A DNA stretch of 49,177 nt from Byssochlamys sp. IMV 00236 (Eukaryota > Ascomycota > Eurotiomycetes > Eurotiales > Thermoascaceae). This document shows positions 23,527-33,500 of this stretch, in pieces (position 1 is the first letter of the stretch; each line of letters starts with the position of its first letter). Below the pieces are notes generated by a model. That model did no database searches and was not told the DNA's origin. It saw only the letters and a program-made list of their open reading frames with translations. Made by a program: the position numbers and the translations under genes. Location of the stretch: assembly GCA_001931875.2 (NCBI GenBank), contig MSJH02000063.1:1-49177 (forward strand). Reading direction: 5' to 3'.

Positions 23527-23644
23527 TGAATACTTTAGTCAACCTTACGTTTAAAAAAAAAACGGGTAAAGGATTAACACATACATTAAATTACGGCTCA
23601 GACAGGGTTTGTTTGTCTTTTCTTTTTCTTTTTGATTATAAATC

Positions 23645-24763
23645 ATGACACTTAATTGGGCAACTACCTCATTAACAAGAGCACTCAAGATACAGTACCC
23701 CATTATTCAAGCACCCTGTGCTGGTCATACAGGAGTCAATCTAGTTGCCGCCGTTAGTAACGCAGGCGGACTGGGTTCGCTTGGCGCAGGCATGATAGCG
23801 CCAGGTCAACTACGTGAGATGATTCGCGAAATACAGCAAAGGACAAAGCGTCCATTTAGTGTCAACTTGTTCTGTCGCCCAACACCACCTCCTTCTCATG
23901 AAGAACTTCAACATCATTATCAAGGAAGCGACGACGCTTTAAACGCTATTCGTGTTGAACTAGGCTTACCTATTCCAAAAGAGTATCAATTACGATCTCC
24001 ACCCTTGGAGGAACAAGTTCAAGTTCTGTTGGATGAAGGTGTACCTGTTGTCTCTTACACATTTGGTTACTTGCCTGAAGCCATTCACAAAAAGTTTGTT
24101 AATGCAGGCGTCTATTTGATTGGAACTGCGACTACTGTCGGAGAAGCGATCATGCTCGCTGGCCTTGATCCCTCTAGTCCGACACGCAAGGCGGACGCAA
24201 TCATCGCTCAGGGCATTGAGGCAGGTGGGCACCGAGGCTCATTTTTGGAAGGTGCACAATTGTCTGTGCGTGATTTAACCAAAAATATCAGACAAGCTGT
24301 AGGATCTGAGATACCTATTATCGCTGCAGGTGGACTCAGTAACGGCCAGGACGTGGTCGATGTTCTTCGTCTGGGTGCGGATGGTGCTGCTTTGGGAACT
24401 CTGTTTATGCTCTCAACCGATTCTGCAACTCCCAAAGCTCACCGAGAATACATGCTCAAGGCGGATCAAAACCAGGTGGAGCCTACAAGGGTATCACGAG
24501 CACTTACCGGAAGAGCCGTTCGTAGCTATCCCAATGCCCTCATGAAACGTCTAGAGTCATTTGACGTTCCAGGTTATGATATTCATTCAGCCAAGACAAA
24601 GGATATAGCTGCCTATGCTGCTCAAAAGGGTATTCCTGACTACATGTGGCTCTTTACGGGTGCTCATGCATCTGAAGCCGCCAAGTACTCCGAGCAGGGC
24701 ACATTGTCAGCTTCTGAAATACTCGGCAAGATTGTATCGGATGTAAATAAACATATAGCGTGA
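23645..24763 (+). CDS. Nitronate monooxygenase (2-nitropropane dioxygenase family)
   Basis: FMN enzyme that oxidises alkyl nitronates to carbonyl compounds and nitrite; 372 aa in a single exon, a typical length. The TIM-barrel landmarks are the N-terminal PIIQAPCAGHTGVNLVAAVS segment, the NAGGLGSLGAG loop, VSYTFGY, the GIEAGGHRG motif (His near 196, the likely base) and PIIAAGGLSNGQD with GADGAALGTLFM for phosphate binding of FMN. The likely role is detoxification of propionate-3-nitronate or similar compounds in the cytosol. It converges on the MFS transporter with 50 bp between stop codons. It is intronless while neighbours have introns, which may hint at acquisition from bacteria, though many fungal copies are also intron-poor. 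Confidence 0.93.
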   Translation: MTLNWATTSLTRALKIQYPIIQAPCAGHTGVNLVAAVSNAGGLGSLGAGMIAPGQLREMIREIQQRTKRPFSVNLFCRPTPPPSHEELQHHYQGSDDALNAIRVELGLPIPKEYQLRSPPLEEQVQVLLDEGVPVVSYTFGYLPEAIHKKFVNAGVYLIGTATTVGEAIMLAGLDPSSPTRKADAIIAQGIEAGGHRGSFLEGAQLSVRDLTKNIRQAVGSEIPIIAAGGLSNGQDVVDVLRLGADGAALGTLFMLSTDSATPKAHREYMLKADQNQVEPTRVSRALTGRAVRSYPNALMKRLESFDVPGYDIHSAKTKDIAAYAAQKGIPDYMWLFTGAHASEAAKYSEQGTLSASEILGKIVSDVNKHIA

Positions 24764-24813
24764 TTTCCTTTTTTGAATAATAATAACAACACAGTTTATT
24801 CCACTCTTTTTTT

Positions 24814-26463
24814 TTAATGGTTGTATCTTTCCAGCCTTCCAATGTAAAATATAAACATGTTGACTGCGCAGACGACAGCAGCAATACGGAACATCCAAGC
24901 AGAGCCCAAATATTGATACAAATAACCTCCTATAAGCGCACCTAATCCTGTGCCGAGCCCAAAATGGAGAGCACCTAGAATACCTTGTGCAACTGATCGT
25001 TGTTCGGGCGGGAAGAAACTATCCATTTCGCTGACAGAGGTAGCCCAAAAGATACCAAAGCCAATACCTGACAAAGTGTCAATACCTTTTTATGATTAAG
25101 CGATTTTACTTACCATGAAGAGTTTGAAGTGAAAGAGCAATGACGTTAGTAATAAATGAGTCAGGCACAAGTACTGTGTACGCCAAACATCGCACAATGG
25201 TTGCAATGTGTGCAGCTACAATCATCTTTGTTACACCAAATCTTTCCTGTAACTATTTCCAGGGGGGAAGGAGAAGATGAGAAGGTTGTCTATGTATACG
25301 CGCGATATATTACCTGTTTAGAAAAGCAAAAGCAGAGTAACTCAGTTATGCCTGTCGTAGGTCCAGTCCAGCCGATCCAACTTGCAGGCATATGAAGCTC
25401 ACCGCTCAAGAAAAGGAACAAGAAGTTGATGATGATGGATAAAACAAATCCAAACAAGAGCGTAGTGATCAAGAAGGTCAAGATACGAGGTGAAGTAAAT
25501 ATCTGAGCTGAAGGAATCTCTTCGGGACTATGTTCCAAAATACTCGCCAAGGACTGATCTACGGAAGCAATACGTGAGATGGCTAATCCCAAGTCGAGAC
25601 CGACAGTATCAAGAGCTTCATCAGCTTCTTCTCGAATGGTATGTACTGATGCCAAGCTGTTGGTCTTGAACAGATCAACAAAATGACTATCTCCTGCCAC
25701 AGAGTTTCTGTGTTGGTCTGAGATACTGTTGTAATTTTCGCGATTGTTGAATAGCTTTTCAGCCGTCTTTACACGCTGGATCGGTTGTTGCTCCTCTTCA
25801 CTCGCTGGTAGGTGCTCATATTGATTTGGTTTAGCAAAGAAGGCCAAGAGAATAAAGACCAGGGTAGACGCAGCATAAACATAAAAGATGGTATCAAGGT
25901 TACCAGTATAAGATATCAATTGTCCTACAACAAGAATAGTCAATGCAGCCGAAACAGAGCCCCATAAACGTTGTTCGCCTAACAAAGAATGAAGCTTTAG
26001 TCCTCCCTTTCTTTGACAATATAAGTGGTTGTTTACCATATAAAATTTTGTTGGGGCCCAATATTTTCATGACAGCACTGTCCACAAGAGCCATATTGGG
26101 TAGAGTAAAAAAGGCAAACCCTAAAGCCAACGAAGAGACGACGACGACCAAGAGTGTGTTGGATAGCTCAACACCAAATAACGTGCCAGAGGATTGGCCG
26201 ATGAACATGATGGCCATAATGGCTGCACCACCCAAGAAGGCAGTAAGAGCCATGATAAGTCCGTGAAGAGCAGGTTTTTTGTCAACGATATATGTCCAAA
26301 GAGGACAAGAGATAGACTGTATAAATGGAGCAATCGCCAAGACTAGACCAATTTGGTCCGAGGAAAAGTTGAGGGTATCATGATAGTATATAGGTAGATA
26401 CGGTTGAGCTGCAGACAGTACAGCAAAGATGGCTATGTAGAGTAGCTTACAGATAAGGTACAT
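24814..26463 (-). CDS. Major facilitator superfamily transporter
   Basis: Four exons on the minus strand, 26463-26037, 25978-25314, 25246-25114 and 25067-24814, give 492 aa. About twelve membrane segments are visible. The first half starts MYLICKLLYIAIFAVLSAAQ and contains the inter-helix YIVDKKPALHG loop. A long acidic Ser/Asn-rich cytoplasmic loop (about residues 205-310) separates the halves. The second half ends with GTGLGALIGGYLYQYLGSAW, a typical TM11-like segment. It resembles the MFS_1-like group with LacY-type topology. Substrate unknown. All junctions are phase-consistent. A plus-strand shadow frame exists but is not a gene. Confidence 0.9.
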
Positions 26464-26628
26464 ATAGACTAGGGAAAAAAAAAAAAAAGAAAAAAGAAAT
26501 AAAAAAAAGATTTTATATATAAAATAATAGTAGTTTATGTCATATTGACATCGAGGGGAGTCTTTTTATTGTTTCATGTATAATATATAAAGGTAAAAGG
26601 GGGGAATAAGGGAGGAAAAATAATAAAC
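26464..26628. other. Short intergenic region
   Basis: AT-rich 5' flank of the MFS gene and 3' flank of the next gene. TATATATAAAA-type sequence near 26510-26525 may act as core promoter for the MFS gene. Confidence 0.35.
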
Positions 26629-27570
26629 TTAAAAGGCTTTTCTTATCACATCCATCAATGTACAACAAGTGATGATTAAATTTACTTCTAATAAATCACG
26701 TTTGTCACCACCTATCTGACTCAGTACATGACGTTGTATGGTTAAGCATTCTTCACTATACTCTGCTAATAGCTTCCATCTTCTGCAATTCTTATGACTA
26801 TGGTAGTCATGATCTGTATCTTCATCACTGTCACTGTCAATATAATCTTCCTTTGTTTTGTTCAAATTTAATATCACTTTGATCTCACACGTAAAATCAT
26901 TGGATAATAAGCTTGGCCTCTTCCATCTAAGCTTTGATCCATAAAAGTATGTTTCGTATTCAAATAGCAAAGTATTTGTCGTAAACTGTTTCTTTATCAA
27001 GTATTCCGGTTCACTTTCTCCTTCCAACTCGATCGTGATGTAGTCTTTGTTAAAAGTCTTTCTTTTCACATAAGCAATCTTTTTATTTCCTTTGGCTACA
27101 TCCACTAGAGTATTTTGTTGATAAGTCCATGATCGTGAACTTAATTTTCGATAGACTAACTCTCTATCGCTGTTGTAAATGTCACGGTGTCGTAAAATGT
27201 AGTACCGGAGCATTTCTTGTTCCCTTAACAACATCATGCTTCTTTGGTGACGCAGCGTAGCACTTTTTTGTCGCTGTTCTTCTTGTTTATTAATTTCTAA
27301 TTCTGTAAATGATGTCTGTGTGGTAGGCGATGATTGTTTAAGAATAGAGTTAGTCATGACATGTTGAAATGTTGTCTTGGGTGATGAAGGTGGTGAAGTA
27401 TTCGGCGTTTCTTGAGTTGGATACGAAAAATATCGACTAGAATAGGAATCGGTAGTCATCCGACTGCTTCGGCTTCCATGACGACTGGCTGTCACCGCCA
27501 TATCTTCCTCGTCATACGCATTTGGTTTTTCATATCGAGGTGTGTCAACTGCGTTTGGTTTTTGAAACAT
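26629..27570 (-). CDS. Unknown protein, possible tubby-C-terminal-like fold
   Basis: 313 aa, single exon, ATG at 27570. Residues 1-90 are low complexity, rich in Ser, Thr and Pro. About 90-125 are basic and Gln/Glu/Arg rich, probably helical. From about 150 there is a beta-rich module with W-Y---NTLVDVAKGNKKIAYV, then EPEYLIKKQF and FEYETYFYGSKLRWKRPS. This alternation of strands and basic residues is reminiscent of tubby-C-terminal-like (LURP/scramblase-type) domains, but I could not confirm it. An acidic DSDSDEDTDHD loop precedes a C-terminal helix containing LLEVNLIITCCTLMDVIRKA. No signal peptide. It is divergent from SRP72, sharing a roughly 300 bp promoter region. Confidence 0.7.
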   Translation of the reverse strand: MFQKPNAVDTPRYEKPNAYDEEDMAVTASRHGSRSSRMTTDSYSSRYFSYPTQETPNTSPPSSPKTTFQHVMTNSILKQSSPTTQTSFTELEINKQEEQRQKSATLRHQRSMMLLREQEMLRYYILRHRDIYNSDRELVYRKLSSRSWTYQQNTLVDVAKGNKKIAYVKRKTFNKDYITIELEGESEPEYLIKKQFTTNTLLFEYETYFYGSKLRWKRPSLLSNDFTCEIKVILNLNKTKEDYIDSDSDEDTDHDYHSHKNCRRWKLLAEYSEECLTIQRHVLSQIGGDKRDLLEVNLIITCCTLMDVIRKAF

Positions 27571-27867
27571 TTAATAAAAATAAAGAGAAAAAAGAATAAA
27601 GAAAGCGAAAGAGAAAGGGAAAGATAAAGAAAAGAAGAAAAAACAAAAAAGAGGCAAAAAAAGGGACATGGAAAAAACGGAATCAAGATGCAGAAAGGAA
27701 ACACTAAAAAGTACACAAAACGTATTTTGGTGTAAACAAAGGAGCAGCGATTTAATGGGCATATTTTAAAACACCGGGTCAACTTTTTTTTGGGCAACAT
27801 GACAGCCTTCCCAGTGTGTCCTTTTTTTTTCTTGAAAATATATTGACGCGCATACATTACTTAACTA
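27571..27867. promoter_or_regulatory. Shared divergent promoter region
   Basis: 297 bp between the ATGs of the unknown protein (-) and SRP72 (+). On the plus strand it is strongly A/G-rich at 27580-27680, so the minus strand has a pyrimidine tract of the sort seen near fungal transcription starts. No TATA box is clear. Confidence 0.5.
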
Positions 27868-29935
27868 ATGTCGTCAAAGGAACAAGAAACAACCACTCTT
27901 TTTACAAGACTTAAAAATGCCATCGACAGTGAAAATGACCAGCAGGCTTTAGAACTTTGTGATCAACTCTTAAAATTGACACCAGATGATAAAATAGTCC
28001 TTCAATCTAAAGTCATCTCTCTCATTCGTCTCGAAAAATACAGAGACGCTCTTACACTCATTGCTCGTCAATTCAGAAATACAAAGGAATTGGCTTATGA
28101 AAAGATCTATTGTTATTATCGTACAAACCAATTTGCACCAGCCATGGAACTTTTGGAAGAATTGTCATCAAGCAATCAGTCACCTTCCTTACTTTATCTT
28201 GAAGCACAGCTGGTAAGAAACTACAAGTTACCAAAAAAAAAAAGGATACTCATGATTTCTTAGTTGTATTCACAAGGTCAATTCAAAAAAGCTGTTGAAG
28301 TGTATGAATCACTATTGCAGACTTTGGATAAAAAAGATGTTCTTTATGACGAAATTCAAGTAAACCTATTAGCTGCAAAGGCAGGTCTTTTGTTCTCTAC
28401 CTATCAAAGCAAGGAAATGGGTCCCGTAAAGGAAAGGTCAGAAGATCTCTATGAGGTTGCTTATAATGCTGCCTCGGTTTATTTGGCACAAGGAAATATC
28501 GCAAAGGCTCAAGAACAACTTGAACTAGCTCAGAGTAACATTAATAGGATGAAAGCATTTGCACCCTTTTTTAAAAGAAATACTATTTATAGAGCAATGC
28601 ATGGATAAATCAAACACAATGAGCGAAGAAGAACAGGAGCAAGAACTGGCTGTCATCACAACTCAGTTGGGATACACATACCAGCTTCAAGGACGCACTT
28701 CGGAAGCAATCAAAATCTATCAATCCGTGCTAAACTCAAAGTAAAACATTATTTTGTATACATTTTCATTTGTTGACCTTCTTTGCAATAGAGACACAAG
28801 TATTGCAGCTGTTGCTTCTAACAATATTGTTGTTATTGATCAGGCAAAGGATGTAGAAGATGCAGCCAAAAAATTAAAGTTTGCAACAAGCAAAGAAGCC
28901 GATGCTAAATTAAAAAATTACCAAAAGCGCGTGATCTTGATGAATGAAAGTTTGTTACATTTATATGCAAAGAAGGTTAGTATTTGTTATCCTTTATGTA
29001 TGTCATTTAAAGCTGATGGGTACCGTGTGTAGTATGCTGCATGTAGAGATCAAGCACAAAAATTGATTGATAAATATCCAGATAACGACTCGCTTTATCT
29101 TGTCTTAGCGAGCGCCACTTACCACCAACATAAGGCCAGTAAGGCAATCGAGGAACTCAAAAAGTATGCTGAAAAGAAACCTACGTCACTTGCTATTCAT
29201 TTCGCAGCTATCCAGCTGCAAATGCTTGAATCACAGCATAAGGCTGCTTTGGAGACGCTACAACATTATTTGAACGGTGTAGCTGATAATAAGCAAGAAC
29301 AGTATAGACCTGCTATTGTCGCCCTTTTGGTCTGGCTTTACCAACAAACAGGTCAATCCGAGAAGGCGATGGAAACATTGGATAAGGCAGCTTCCATCTG
29401 GAAGTCAGATGATTCCTTTGCCTCGACACATACACCAACCTCAATTGTCAAACAGACAGCTGCGTTCAAACTGAAGGCTGGTCGTCTCCAAGAAGCAGTT
29501 GAGGACTATGAACAACTTGTCAAGGAGGATCCAACAGATGCTCAGGCTGTCGCTGGCTTGATCGCAGCTTATGCTCAGGTCGATCCTACCAAGGCAGAAC
29601 AGTATGGCAGTGCTTTGCCAGAAATTGCACTCAATCATATAGACGTCGACACACTTGAAAAGATAGTGCCTGGTGTAAAGCGGGGATATGTAAAGAAAGA
29701 TCCTAACGGGTGAGTCATTGCTAAGCATAACAAGATCTGCCTTATTAATACCATGAGTAGTACTTTTGTCAAGAAGCCAAAGCAAAAGAAGAAGAGAAAG
29801 CCACTATTGCCCAAAAAAATGGATCCCAAGTCCCAACCTGATCCAGAACGATGGTTACCCAAACAAGAGCGTTCAAATTTCCGTGCAAAGAGTAAGAGTA
29901 AGAAGACTGCCAAGAGTTCCACACGAAAAGCCTAG
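27868..29935 (+). CDS. SRP72: Signal recognition particle subunit SRP72
   Basis: Protein of the SRP S domain, needed to target secretory proteins to the ER. Six exons, 27868-28212, 28264-28534, 28593-28740, 28792-28975, 29033-29709 and 29761-29935, give 599 aa, close to the usual 600-670. Most of the protein is TPR-like helical repeats, for example QGRTSEAIKIYQSVL and YRPAIVALLVWLYQQTG. The C-terminal RNA-binding segment is basic (KKPKQKKKRKPLLPKK) and carries the diagnostic PDPERWLP motif, then a Lys/Ser-rich tail. Splice sites are canonical. Confidence 0.95.
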
Positions 29936-30593
29936 AGACATAATAATTCTTTATAAATATTTCTCTAATAAAAAAACGCGGCTCAGAGAGTCCTTTTTCT
30001 ACTTCAATACAAAAAGCGCTTATAAGGAAATAAAAGAAGCTCTCTGCCATGTGTGCTCTTCAAAAATGTAAGACAATATAATCGCTTTCAATCTTCTTTT
30101 AGTAAAACACAAACATACCAAAGTTAAAAAACGTATGTTTAAGGATGCCAAATGGTGTTGTGATAACTTGGAACAGCTTACTTCTTGAAAGCTCAACGAA
30201 TATTTCAAATATGACAACAAATACAAAGGCACAATCAGATACAAAAGAATTATTGATAGATGGATTGTAACTGAAAAAAAGTGTCGTATTTACTCTATAA
30301 ATACTTTGTGAGATTACTCTAGATCTATACTCTAAGAATGAACAACATAAAGAAACTGACATGTTCACATATAACGCGACATGCCCAATTCTCATTGGTT
30401 AAGCAATACTCCTGTTTGCATATAAAATGATGATATTCTTATAAAGCAGTTATTAGAGACGCACCGACATACATCTACATTTCTTTATTATTCAAGTCAT
30501 ATCACAAACAGTTTAACACAAAAAGTTATTAGACTTCCATTGAGTAATATATTCATTGTATTTATTTATAAAAATTCTACACAGAAAATGTAA
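29936..30593. other. Intergenic, convergent 3' ends, weak coding-like frames
   Basis: SRP72 and MOT1 converge on this 658 bp. A 98-codon minus-strand frame (30395-30099) with hydrophobic character overlaps a Lys-rich plus-strand frame with one stop (about 30100-30310). Neither has a recognisable domain, and I do not call a gene. Confidence 0.4.
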
Positions 30594-33500
30594 TTATGTT
30601 AAGCTGTTAATAAAACTATCAATGTTGTACTCTTCCTCATAGTCCTTTTCGTCCCATAGCGACTCCAAATTCTCCAAGACTGCTTTAGCGGCACCCAACC
30701 CTTCAGCCGATACATTATCTTTGGGCTGCTTCTTCTTGATTTCATTATCGTCACCGATATTAAACAAGTCAAGGATTTGATCTGTGTCCATACTCTGTAA
30801 TCCAGAGTTTTGTTGATTGACGATTGAATTGGCAATATTGAGCTTGAACTTTTGGAGGCCCATGATCTTTTCTTCCAAGGTACCACGAGTGATCAATCGA
30901 TAGACATTCACCACCTTTTTCTGTCCAATACGATGTGCACGATCCATTGCCTGGAGATCCTTCATCGGGTTCCAGTCATGTTCAACAAAGATGACAGTAT
31001 CCGCACCTGTAAGGTTAAGACCGAGTCCACCCACATGGGTCGTCAGCAGTAGTACGTCAATAGATGGATCCGCATTGAACTTTTGAACGAGCTCATGTCG
31101 TTTATTTGAGTCTACTGACCCGTCTAATCGTAGATAACTCACCGTCGGCATCAGCTTTTTAAACAGATCATTCTCTATAATATCCAGCATTGGCTTCAAT
31201 TGACAAAAGATAAGCGCACGATGCTGACTCACGGCTCCGATGGCCATAGCTGCTGGATCTGACTCTGATTCTGTGTTGGTTACTCCAATACCACATTCTC
31301 CGAGCAGCTGCTTCAGTGCTTGCAGCTTGGGTGCGTTCTGAATGCTGTGTAAGGTTGTATTGGACTTGTGCAAAAAGTCTTGCACTTTGTTGTAATTGGC
31401 ATACTTTTCATTCACAACCAATAAAGGATGATTGCATAGCCTGCGAAGGTATTGCAATGCCTGGAAGATGTGGGTCGCTCCCTTTGAAGCATTCGTCTTT
31501 TGTGGTACCAGATCATCCTCCACACTGCTTCGTGCTTGAGATTTGGCAAATTCTTCGTATAGAGACTTTTGCAGTTCGCTCAGTTCACAGTAGTAGTCCT
31601 GAATGATCTTGGGCGGTAAGTCATGTAATACGTCTTCTTTTAATCGACGCAGCAAGAACGGTAGCACTTGCTTGTGTAGAGCTTCTAGTGCCAATGCACC
31701 TGCTTCCTGTTCTTTTGATGAGCTCTTGCTGTCTTTACTTGCGAGAATAGGTTTGCCAAAACGATCGTTGAATGCTTTCTCTGTACCAAGGAAACCAGGC
31801 ATCAAAAAGTCAAACAATGACCATAGTTCAAGCACATTATTCTAAATACGTATGGATTATGAGTTTTTATCTTCAAAATGCTGTTGTTACTCACTTGAAT
31901 AGGTGTACCCGAGAGAATAAGACGGTGATTTGATTTCAACGTTTTAATCGCTTTTGTGATCTTGGTTTTACCGTTCTTGATAATGTGGCCTTCATCCAGA
32001 ATACAGTAGTTCCAGTGCAGAGGCTCTAGTTCGTCAATGTCATTACGAATAATATCATAAGACATGATGACTATATCATAATTATTAAATGAAGCACGGA
32101 TTCTAAAGAAACGATGAGTACTACAGTTAATACAGGTTGTATATGCTTACTTTTTACGATCATTGGGGCCACCTGTGTAAAGCAATGGCTTCAGATTATC
32201 ACAGTAATTTAGGATTTCATGGTACCAATGTCCGGTCAAGGTTGGTGGACAGATGACCAGAGATGGGCAATGCGCAAACTCAGGAGCCTGTGTTTCTTGA
32301 TATTTTTGTGCTCTCGTATAATGGTCTCCAGCAAGGATACAGATAGACTGGAGCGTCTTACCTAAACCCATATCTAAACCCTCATAGTATCAGTATCCTA
32401 TGTTCCAAGCCTTTTGTTTTTGAAGTGCTTACCGTCACACAATATACCATGCAAGTGGAATTTGTTGAGAAAAGCAAGCCAGTTAACACCTTCTTGTTGA
32501 TACTTGCGAAGCTCTGCCTTGATTTTGACTGGAATTTCGTAATTTTCAACCTTGGAGCTATCCAGCAATTGTGATAAGAATCGGCGTTCTTCATCACGAT
32601 GTGCGAGCATTTCTGCGGACATGCCTGGAGGATCAGGGATACCTGCTTCAAGAGGTACAAGTTTGATAAGCAAGGCAAAGCAGTTGGTACAGATAAGACG
32701 AACAGATTCATCAGGATCACTCATGCGACCAAGAATAGGAACGATTAAGAAGATTGTATAGGGCAATATCTTGGTATCCAGTAGCTGTACAAGGTGATAG
32801 ATAAGTTCAGCTGCACCCTGTCGGTGATGCACGTTGAGTGGATTACTAAGATGAGGCAGGACTTGTTCGACGATCATATGCATCGTTCTGTCAGTGATCA
32901 CATTAGCGATGGCTGCCAAGCATTTGGCGCTCATGGTACGTATAACGGCATAACAAGATTGCAGTGATCGGCAAACATAAGGCACAATGTTACTCACATC
33001 GTCCCATAGCTTTTCGGAAAGGTGAGGTACTACCATGGTCAAGACGGTCAAGGAGTCAATCACATCTTGTCCGATTTGAAAGTCTTGTCGAATCACCTTA
33101 TCTGCCTGCTCGATGCCTTGCTCAGGGAATATCTCGATGATTTTTTGACTAACACATTCCTTTAGCTTAGGAACCATATTAAATACACTGGGACCAAAGC
33201 GGTTACAGAGCTCTCGTAAGGTAATTTCAGCGCCTCGCTTTGTAAGCTGTGCGTCTTTTTGTTCAGGAGTCAGCTCTTTTGGCTCCTTATTTTTGCTTGT
33301 GGTATCCTCTTTTTGAATAGACAAAATGCCTGATTCCAGTTGATTATCCTGTAATAAGGGTGTCACGGTCGTATCAGCACAAAGGAAAGTGCACAAATTC
33401 TTTACAATCTTGTCATTAGGGCTAGTACGGCTTTGATGGGAACGCTCACAAAGGGCCATAAGATTGGCAAGCGTAGCAGCCGATCGTTGCTGTAAGTCTA

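Noticed and set aside
24208..24435. Antisense frame in the nitronate monooxygenase gene
   Set aside because: Shadow of a well-conserved coding sequence with FMN-site motifs on the plus strand.
27492..27857. 121-codon minus-strand frame
   Set aside because: Translation of the pyrimidine-rich shared promoter; Phe/Leu/Ser low complexity only.
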